Below are positions 1 through 5,055 of a DNA stretch of 6,013 nucleotides, piece after piece (position 1 is the first letter of the stretch; every line of letters begins with the position of its first letter). The stretch is from Planctomycetota bacterium (GTDB lineage Bacteria; Planctomycetota; UBA8742; SKZP01): contig SKZP01000566.1 of the NCBI GenBank assembly GCA_007127275.1, positions 1 to 6,013 of the forward strand, read 5' to 3'. The position numbers and the translations under genes were made by a program. Below the pieces are notes generated by a model, which was not told where the DNA came from, searched no databases, and saw nothing but the letters and a program-made list of their open reading frames with translations.

Positions 1-16
1 CAAACGCGGACGTTTG
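1..16. repeat. Short inverted repeat at the window edge
   Basis: CAAACG at 1-6 pairs perfectly with CGTTTG at 11-16 around a four-base loop. It could be the remains of a terminator hairpin of an upstream gene, because the stem may extend past the window start. No run of T follows it on the plus strand (GGAGAG follows), so a rho-independent terminator is not established. The stem is short enough to be chance. Confidence 0.3.
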
Positions 17-136
17 GAGAGTTGTCGTCGGAGGTGGTGCGGCCGCGGCGTGGCCCTTTCACGAGTCATCGAGCGTGCAACCAGCCGAGGTCCGTGCGCC
101 TCTTGTCGTTGAGGAAACATACCACCCCGGCGATGC

Positions 137-165
137 TTGACGTTTCGCTCCCACTCTACGACACT
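137..165 (+). promoter_or_regulatory. Weak sigma70-like promoter candidate upstream of the HEAT-repeat gene
   Basis: TTGACG at 137-142 matches five of six bases of the -35 consensus. After a 17-base spacer, GACACT at 160-165 matches only three of six bases of TATAAT. This would place transcription start about 35 bases before the ATG at 207, a reasonable leader length. The poor -10 element means this is only a candidate. Confidence 0.25.
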
Positions 166-206
166 ACGGGAGTTCCGCATCCTGCCTTGTTACGGAGAAT
201 TCTCGC

Positions 207-941
207 ATGGTCAAGAATGCCGAGATGACGCTCGACGACGCGATCAACGGGCTGTACGACTTTCGCACGCGGCCCCGCGCGATCCGCGAGATTTTGCGCC
301 ACCATCAAACGACGGCGGCGCCGAAACTTCTTCCCTTGCTCGACGACATCGACCCGGCAATCGTCTGGGTCGCGATTCGCCTCTTGGGAGATGTCGGCGA
401 ATCGAAGTCGGTGGATAAGTTGATGGAGAAGAAGAATGACCCCGAGAATGCGCAGGTCGCCGTGCAGGCACTGCGCAAGCTCGGAGTCTCGGTCGAGCAG
501 GAATCGGCATTGCCCAGTTCGGTCCACACGGGCGGCGAAGAACTCAAGGAGGGGGACGTCGAAACGCTTTACAAGAGCGTGCTCGTCATTCCCGGCGCCA
601 TTGCCGAGCGCACCGACGACGGCTTTCACGTGCAGATGCGCGTCGGCGAAAAGAACTTCGAGATCTATGCGACCTTTCGCAAGCTCGAAGACGAAACCAT
701 TCAACTGAAGGTGCGCTGCGACACCGGCGTGGCCTTTCAGGAGAGCCAGGCGAAGAAGGCGCTCGAACTCAACGCCGAGTTGGAGGGCGGCTGCGTTGCC
801 GTCGCCACACTTGACGGCGAGGAACGCTTCGTGATCGTCGACTCGCACCTTACCCAAACCTCCGACCCGCAAGAGCTTCGCAATACGCTGCAAGCGCTGA
901 CCCGCATCGCGGAAGAGGCGCAGGCGAAACTGGGGAGCTAG
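207..941 (+). CDS. HEAT-repeat protein with a C-terminal YbjN/type III chaperone-like domain
   Basis: This 244-residue protein has no signal peptide or membrane segment and should be cytoplasmic. Residues about 20-95 form a short set of HEAT-like helical pairs, with the typical pattern of a repeat break, an Asp-Pro, then a helix ending in LLGDVG (residues 59-64) and a later VQALRKLG (86-93). HEAT repeats are protein-binding scaffolds. Residues about 118-242 look like the alpha/beta fold shared by YbjN proteins and type III secretion chaperones: a leading helix, strands around FHVQMRVGEKNFEIYATF (140-157), a helix rich in Ala and Glu near 180-192, strands ending in RFVIVDSHL (207-215) and a long final helix (222-243). 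That assignment is by overall pattern, not by an exact signature. The start at 207 is supported by GGAG at 194-197, nine bases upstream. The gene lies 119 bases before floA in the same direction, so it could be co-transcribed. No enzymatic motif is visible; a binding or chaperone-like role is an inference. Confidence 0.85.
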   Translation: MVKNAEMTLDDAINGLYDFRTRPRAIREILRHHQTTAAPKLLPLLDDIDPAIVWVAIRLLGDVGESKSVDKLMEKKNDPENAQVAVQALRKLGVSVEQESALPSSVHTGGEELKEGDVETLYKSVLVIPGAIAERTDDGFHVQMRVGEKNFEIYATFRKLEDETIQLKVRCDTGVAFQESQAKKALELNAELEGGCVAVATLDGEERFVIVDSHLTQTSDPQELRNTLQALTRIAEEAQAKLGS

Positions 942-1060
942 TGGCTGATTCGACGCGCGAAACGCGGATTTGTTGACCGCCTGCCGCCAAAGCATTCGTT
1001 AGCCTTCAGCAACAAGCGACACGTCTACTCATCCCCCCACGACACGAAAGGATCCCGAAG

Positions 1061-2131
1061 ATGGGCAGTCTGCTACCCTTCTTGGCCGCCGGCTCCGAGA
1101 GCCTACCCCTGTGGCTTGCGCAGAACGACGAGTTTTCGCCGGCGCTGATCATTGTACTGATCATCCTCGGTTTGCTCCTGCTGGGGGCGTTCATCTTTAT
1201 CTCGAAGTTCATCGGCCTGTGGTTCCAGGCGTATATGTCGAACGCGCAGGTCTCGCTGCTCGAGATCATCGGCATGTACTTCCGCAAGGTCGACGCGAAG
1301 ATCGTCGTGATCAACAAGGTCGCGCTCGTGCAGGCGGGGCTTACCGACGTAACGACGAGGGCCCTCGAGGCACACTTCCTCGCCAAGGGGAATGTCCCCG
1401 CGGTAACCCGCGCCTACATTGCCGCCGACCGCGCCGACCTTTCGCTGAAGTTCTCCGAGGCCTGCGGCATCGACCTTGCCGGGCGTAACGTCTTCGACGC
1501 CGTCGCCACCAGCGTCAACCCACGGGTGATTGATTGCCCGAACCCGGCCAGCGGCAAGTCCACCGTGGACGCGGTCGCTGCGGACGGGATTCAGCTGAAG
1601 GTGAAGGCACGCGTCACCGTGCGCGCCAACCTGAAGCGGCTGATCGGTGGTGCCACCGAAGAAACGATCATCGCGCGCGTCGGCGAGGGGATTGTCTCGG
1701 CAATCGGTTCGGCCCGCTCGCACAAGGAGGTGCTCGAGAACCCGGACCGCATCTCCAAGGCGGTCCTCGGCCGCGGCCTCGACGCCGGCACCGCCTTCGA
1801 GATCCTCTCGATCGACATTGCCGATGTCGATGTCGGCGAGAACATCGGTGCGAAGCTGCAGGCCGACCAGGCCGAGGCCGACATGCGCGTCGCCCAGGCC
1901 GCCGCCGAAAAGCGCGCCGCGATCGCCCGTGCCGCCGAGCAAGAGATGCAGGCGCTCACCCAAGAGAACCGCGCCAAGGTCGTCCTCGCCGAGGCGGAAA
2001 TCCCCAAGGCGATCGCCCAGGCCTTCCGCGAAGGCAACCTCGGGTTGCACGACTACTACAAGCTGCGCAACATCCAGGCCGACACCGAGATGCGCTCCTC
2101 GATCTCGAAGGGTCAAGAGGAGAGCACCTAG
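1061..2131 (+). CDS. floA: Flotillin-like protein FloA (UPF0365/YqfA family), membrane microdomain scaffold
   Basis: FloA proteins are bacterial flotillin analogues that oligomerise at the cytoplasmic membrane and organise microdomains affecting secretion, signalling and membrane fluidity. The 356-residue product is slightly longer than Bacillus subtilis FloA (about 330) because of an N-terminal extension of roughly 25 residues. A strong hydrophobic segment spans about 27-50. The SPFH-like region follows, with family hallmarks: [15 protein letters not shown] (101-115), [12 protein letters not shown] (137-148), SVNPRVID (151-158), [20 protein letters not shown] (181-200), [12 protein letters not shown] (206-217), and [20 protein letters not shown] (246-265). 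Residues about 266-320 are the Ala/Glu-rich coiled-coil region, followed by the conserved ending [20 protein letters not shown] (321-340). The start is supported by AAAGGA at 1047-1052, eight bases upstream. The short insert at 162-174 between NPR and DGIQLK is absent from B. subtilis FloA but familiar from other phyla. The usual NfeD partner gene is not adjacent on either side. No truncation or frameshift is seen. Confidence 0.96.
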   Translation: MGSLLPFLAAGSESLPLWLAQNDEFSPALIIVLIILGLLLLGAFIFISKFIGLWFQAYMSNAQVSLLEIIGMYFRKVDAKIVVINKVALVQAGLTDVTTRALEAHFLAKGNVPAVTRAYIAADRADLSLKFSEACGIDLAGRNVFDAVATSVNPRVIDCPNPASGKSTVDAVAADGIQLKVKARVTVRANLKRLIGGATEETIIARVGEGIVSAIGSARSHKEVLENPDRISKAVLGRGLDAGTAFEILSIDIADVDVGENIGAKLQADQAEADMRVAQAAAEKRAAIARAAEQEMQALTQENRAKVVLAEAEIPKAIAQAFREGNLGLHDYYKLRNIQADTEMRSSISKGQEEST

Positions 2132-2241
2132 GAGCGGTCGGTGGCAGTGGACGGCTTCGCGTGTCGTCGTCCCGGAGGCCGAGGGCGCAGCTCTCCGCTT
2201 CCGGGGCGCGAGCACGAACGCCGAGCCGCACACCGGTACAT

Positions 2242-2274
2242 GCCTGGGTTCCGCCCATGCCGCGACATGTCGCG
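2242..2274. promoter_or_regulatory. Hairpin abutting a 14-base perfect palindrome in the floA-downstream gap
   Basis: Two symmetric elements lie end to end. At 2242-2260, GC plus TGGG pair with CCCA plus GC around a five-base loop (TTCCG), with one internal mismatch. Directly next to it, 2261-2274 reads CGCGACATGTCGCG, which is perfectly self-complementary. The pair sits in the 253-base gap between the floA stop and the next start at 2385, an otherwise unassigned stretch. No T run follows, so a classic terminator is unlikely; a protein-binding operator or an RNA structure influencing expression of the downstream gene is possible. In GC-rich DNA a palindrome of this length can also occur by chance. 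Confidence 0.35.
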
Positions 2275-2384
2275 ACCACTCGCCGCGTATGCTGACGGCC
2301 CCCGCGTCCGAGCGACTGAAAGCCCCCTGGTGGGCGACAAACAAGCGAGTACGTCAAGGCTTCACGACCAGCCAGCAACCACTC

Positions 2385-2963
2385 ATGCTCATGTCCCTTG
2401 CTCTATCGACTTCGCTGTGGCTAGCCGAGCTGATTGCGCCCATTCTGGCGTTCGACTTCGGTGCGCTGATCATTATCCTCATCATCATCATCATGGGGAT
2501 CGCCTCCACGGTCGCCGAGGCGAAGAAAAAGGAAGAGGCGGAGAAGAAGCGCCAGCAACGCCAGCAGCGCCAGGTGCTGCGCGAGGGACGCGGGAAGGAA
2601 GATGACGAGGAATCGGGCTGGGAGCCGGTGCCGGCATCGCCGCGTCCGGCGAGCGAGATGGCCGACGAACTGCTGCGACGCAAGGCCCCGGCGGAGCGCT
2701 TCGAGGAAATGCGCGCCCAAGCCCGCGAGGCGAGAGATCGCGCCGAGGCGCAGCGGGATCGCAAAGCGCAGCAGTCCACCATGGCGGCGCGCCGACGCGA
2801 GGAGAGCGGCGAGCACGAGACGACCGGCGGGTTCCAACTCGGCCCGCTGGAGCACGACGATCTGCGGCGGGCAATCGTGCTCGCCGAGGTGCTCGGTCCC
2901 CCCGTGGCCCTGCGCGACGACCCCAGCCGCCGCGACGACGAGACGCCGCACCGGCTTGTCTAA
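2385..2963 (+). CDS. Membrane-anchored, charged helical protein of unknown function
   Basis: I do not recognise a named family. The 192-residue product begins with a hydrophobic stretch (about residues 5-40) whose core is FGALIIILIIIIMG (25-38), one clear membrane segment. It then turns abruptly into a Lys/Glu/Arg/Gln-rich region (45-75), typical of a charged helix or coiled coil, and a Pro-containing linker (76-90). A second Arg/Glu/Ala-rich helical region follows (91-140), with short spacers. The final part (156-178) is an amphipathic helix, HDDLRRAIVLAEVLG, running into PPVALRDD, which looks like a conserved docking motif. The positive residues after the membrane segment favour a cytoplasmic tail. 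The start is uncertain: ATGs at 2385 and 2391 both precede the membrane segment, neither has a Shine-Dalgarno site at normal distance (the nearest AAGG is at 2356-2359), and an upstream in-frame ATG at 2289 adds a non-hydrophobic leader. The gene follows floA by 253 bases in the same direction, occupying the place of a flotillin partner. An NfeD assignment is not supported because only one membrane segment and no OB-fold region are visible. Confidence 0.75.
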   Translation: MLMSLALSTSLWLAELIAPILAFDFGALIIILIIIIMGIASTVAEAKKKEEAEKKRQQRQQRQVLREGRGKEDDEESGWEPVPASPRPASEMADELLRRKAPAERFEEMRAQAREARDRAEAQRDRKAQQSTMAARRREESGEHETTGGFQLGPLEHDDLRRAIVLAEVLGPPVALRDDPSRRDDETPHRLV

Positions 2964-2966
2964 CTC

Positions 2967-2999
2967 CGTACTCCGACAGTCCGTGGATGTGCGAGTACG
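2967..2999. repeat. Inverted repeat just downstream of the charged-tail gene
   Basis: CGTACTC at 2967-2973 pairs perfectly with GAGTACG at 2993-2999, with a 19-base loop, starting three bases after the TAA at 2961-2963. A second, overlapping small repeat, GTACG (2995-2999) with CGTAC (3003-3007), could form an alternative hairpin. There is no T tract, so this is at best a weak terminator or 3' RNA structure. Confidence 0.25.
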
Positions 3000-3149
3000 C
3001 GTCGTACATTCACCGCACGCTTTGCTCGAATTCAACCCGGCGTGAACGCAATCGGTGAGGCCGGTTTCCCGGTGCGTCGCCGCGCAAGTTACCGTTGTGC
3101 GCGTTTCTTCGTTCGGAAGGTGCGCGCAAAGTCCGTTTCCCTTTTCCGC

Positions 3150-3153
3150 AGGA
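3150..3153 (+). promoter_or_regulatory. Ribosome binding site that sets the start of the GIDE-LemA gene
   Basis: AGGA lies six bases before the ATG at 3160. The reading frame is open further upstream, to an ATG at 3055, but that start has no comparable site and would add 35 residues lacking features of the family. This site is the main reason for choosing 3160. Confidence 0.6.
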
Positions 3154-3159
3154 TCCCGC

Positions 3160-4971
3160 ATGGCACGCAACGAAACACCGGAAAGCCGTGAAGAGCGAAA
3201 GAAGCAGCACAAGCACCGAGACTGGGCCTTCACGCTCGGCGTGCTCAAAGGGATCGGCATCATCGCACTTGGTGTTGCCATCGTATTCATCTGGGCCGCC
3301 TGGATGGAAAGCTTCGAGCTGCCGACCATCCTCACCGGCACGCTGATCTCCGGCATCATCCTGCTGGCCGCAGGAATCTGGATGTGGCGGGAAGCGGCGA
3401 AGATGGACGAGGAAAACTACATGATCCAGAAGGCCACGCCGATGCCGCTGCGGCTGGTCAATATCAAGGACGACGTCTGGGTCGAGGGGCGGCTGCGCGT
3501 GCCGCACCCGGCGGTGGCGCCACACTTCGGGCAGCCGTGCGCCTATTTTCATTACACGCTCGAAGAAGAGCGCACGCGGACGGTGAGCACGAAGAACGGC
3601 ACGCGGACCGAGCGGTATTGGGTGACGATCCAGGACACCACTCGCTATGCGCGCACCTTCCTTGTCGAGGACGACATCGAAATCGAGGTCGACGTTCGCA
3701 AAGCGCGCATCGACTACCCGCCCTCGAAGTCCGACCGCATCGGCCGCTACCGCCATAGCCTCACCTACATCCCCTGGAAGGGGAACGCGAGCGCTTGCGG
3801 CGTGCTCGTAAAGAACCCGCGCATGGAGGGGTCGCAACCGGCGGCGAGCGACGACGACAACGGCGAGTTGCGCGAGGCACGCACGCGAGTCTACGACCGC
3901 ACGCGTAAGGAAGCGAATACGGCCGGCTCGGTGGGCATCTTCAATTCGCTCTTCGGGGCACCGCGCGGCGAACAATCGCTCGGCAAGATGGCGCAGAAGC
4001 GCCAGGCGCGCCGAGACCAGGGAGAGCGCCAGCAGCGGGCCGCACAGCGCCTCGAACGGCGCAGCAAGAAAGCCGGAAAGGGCAAGCTGTCCAAGCAATC
4101 GGACGACGCCAAGGTCGGTGTGGAGTTCGACGAGGATCTCACGCCGATGGACGTCGAGGGGGAAGCGCCCGAGCCCGAGCCGGAGAAGCGCTCCGACGTG
4201 CCGGCGACGCGCACACCGTTGTTGCTCGTTCAGGAAGGCAACGTGCCGCTGGTGCTCACCCCGCTGCCGCGCGACGAGTGGGTCGACCGTGCCGAGGCCA
4301 AAGAAACCCGCTTCCGTGTCGCCTCGGTCTTCGTCGTCTGGGGGGCGATCGTCGGTCTGTTCGCGTGGCTGACCGTGAACTTCGGGATGATCGAGGTGTT
4401 CGTCTCCGGGCTGATCGGCGGCGGCATTGCCGGTGTGATCATCATGATTCCGACGCTGACGATCTCGCTCTACAACCGCTTCGTCGGTTACCGTACCCGG
4501 GTGGCAAGCGCCTGGGCGCAGATCGACGTGTTGCTCAAGATGCGCCGCGAACTGATTCCCAACCTCGTCTCTACCGTCGAGGCCAGCGTGCAGCACGAAA
4601 AGGACGTGCTGGAAAAGGTAACGAAGCTGCGCTCGACGGGACTCGGCGCGACGCCGAAAACGGGGGCGGAGATGATGCAGATCGAGAACGCCGTCAGCGC
4701 CATCGCCCGCGACCTCACCGTCACGGTGGAGGATTATCCCGAGCTCAAGACGAACGACGCCTACCGGCGCCTGATGCGCGAGCTCACCGCGATCGAAGAA
4801 AAGATTGCCTGGAGCCGCAGCTTCTACAACGAGACGGTACGCGAATACAACATCATGATCGAGGCGCTGCCCAACTCCTTGCTCGCCTCGCCGCTGGGTT
4901 TCAAGGACTTGCCGTACTGGCGCGACGAAACCGGCAAGTCCGCCGCCGTACCGGAGCTCGCCGTAGGGTAG
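3160..4971 (+). CDS. GIDE/BAM-domain and LemA-domain fusion membrane protein
   Basis: This 603-residue protein has four predicted membrane segments: about 23-48, 53-76, 385-407 and 410-433. Between the first and second pairs lies a GIDE domain (also called BAM, 'beside a membrane'), known from the mitochondrial E3 ligase MUL1/MAPL and from prokaryotic relatives. Its hallmarks are PLRLVNIKDDVWVEGRLRVP (96-115), GQPCAYFHYTLEEE (124-137), YWVTIQD (153-159), FLVEDDIEIEVD (167-178), YRHSLTYIPWKGNASACGVL (197-216), and, after a long insert, PLLLVQEG (353-360) leading into the membrane. The C-terminal part, about 437-588, is a complete LemA domain: LYNRFVGYRTRVASAWAQID (437-456), RRELIPNLV (462-470), HEKDVLEKVT (479-488), FYNETVREYN (555-564) and the family ending LPNSLLASPLGFKDLPYW (570-587). 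The insert (about 222-350) is highly charged, Arg/Lys/Gln-rich at 270-315 and Asp/Glu-rich at 322-343. No RING finger is present, so ubiquitin-ligase activity is not expected. The biochemical role of LemA domains is unclear; they often sit near TPM-domain or HtpX genes, neither of which is seen here. The N-terminal 20 residues are charged and probably cytoplasmic. Confidence 0.92.
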   Translation: MARNETPESREERKKQHKHRDWAFTLGVLKGIGIIALGVAIVFIWAAWMESFELPTILTGTLISGIILLAAGIWMWREAAKMDEENYMIQKATPMPLRLVNIKDDVWVEGRLRVPHPAVAPHFGQPCAYFHYTLEEERTRTVSTKNGTRTERYWVTIQDTTRYARTFLVEDDIEIEVDVRKARIDYPPSKSDRIGRYRHSLTYIPWKGNASACGVLVKNPRMEGSQPAASDDDNGELREARTRVYDRTRKEANTAGSVGIFNSLFGAPRGEQSLGKMAQKRQARRDQGERQQRAAQRLERRSKKAGKGKLSKQSDDAKVGVEFDEDLTPMDVEGEAPEPEPEKRSDVPATRTPLLLVQEGNVPLVLTPLPRDEWVDRAEAKETRFRVASVFVVWGAIVGLFAWLTVNFGMIEVFVSGLIGGGIAGVIIMIPTLTISLYNRFVGYRTRVASAWAQIDVLLKMRRELIPNLVSTVEASVQHEKDVLEKVTKLRSTGLGATPKTGAEMMQIENAVSAIARDLTVTVEDYPELKTNDAYRRLMRELTAIEEKIAWSRSFYNETVREYNIMIEALPNSLLASPLGFKDLPYWRDETGKSAAVPELAVG

Positions 4972-5055
4972 AAAAGGTCTGGGCGCGCGGTGTTGTTGCC
5001 GACGAGTCGCTGGCCGGGGGGGCGGTCGAGGCCATGCTCGGGCGTCATGGGTGCG
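4972..5055. other. Convergent intergenic gap without a clear terminator
   Basis: These 84 bases separate the stop codons of the LemA-type gene (+) and the CAP-domain gene (-). I looked for a bidirectional hairpin with flanking A/T runs and found none. The stretch contains a run of seven G at 5016-5022 and only short complementary words. Termination here may be Rho-dependent. Confidence 0.5.

Noticed and set aside
3..140. A 45-codon open frame that could be the tail of an upstream gene
   Set aside because: It is open from the window edge to a TGA at 138-140, but its third-position composition is less GC-biased than the real genes and no family signature is visible. It cannot be ruled out without upstream sequence.
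156..995. A 279-codon open frame on the minus strand opposite the HEAT-repeat gene
   Set aside because: No motif or binding site supports it, whereas the plus-strand gene has a Shine-Dalgarno site and recognisable repeats.
956..1001. A CGCG-AAA-CGCG hairpin and a TTGACC box between the HEAT-repeat gene and floA
   Set aside because: The stem is only four pairs without a real T tract, and no acceptable -10 element lies 16-18 bases after TTGACC (973-978), so neither a terminator nor a promoter is supported.
1544..1567. A Walker A-like ASGKST in FloA
   Set aside because: The required Gly or Ala before the GK is a Pro, and the segment is a known variable insert of the FloA family, not a nucleotide-binding loop.
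1103..2344. A 413-codon open frame on the minus strand opposite floA
   Set aside because: It is a mirror of the floA codon pattern; floA itself is well conserved across its full length.
1647..2384. Upstream in-frame extension of the charged-tail protein into floA
   Set aside because: The part overlapping floA is Arg/Pro/Ser-rich shadow sequence, and the membrane segment of the real protein would be buried mid-chain. Starts at 2385 or 2391 put it at the N-terminus.
3055..3159. Longer N-terminus of the GIDE-LemA protein from the ATG at 3055
   Set aside because: The added residues resemble no signal or domain, and AGGA at 3150-3153 fits the ATG at 3160.
3010..4596. A 528-codon open frame on the minus strand opposite the GIDE-LemA gene
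   Set aside because: Its translation is rich in Arg, His, Asp and Val without domain motifs, typical of an antisense shadow of a GC-rich gene. The plus-strand frame carries clear GIDE and LemA signatures.
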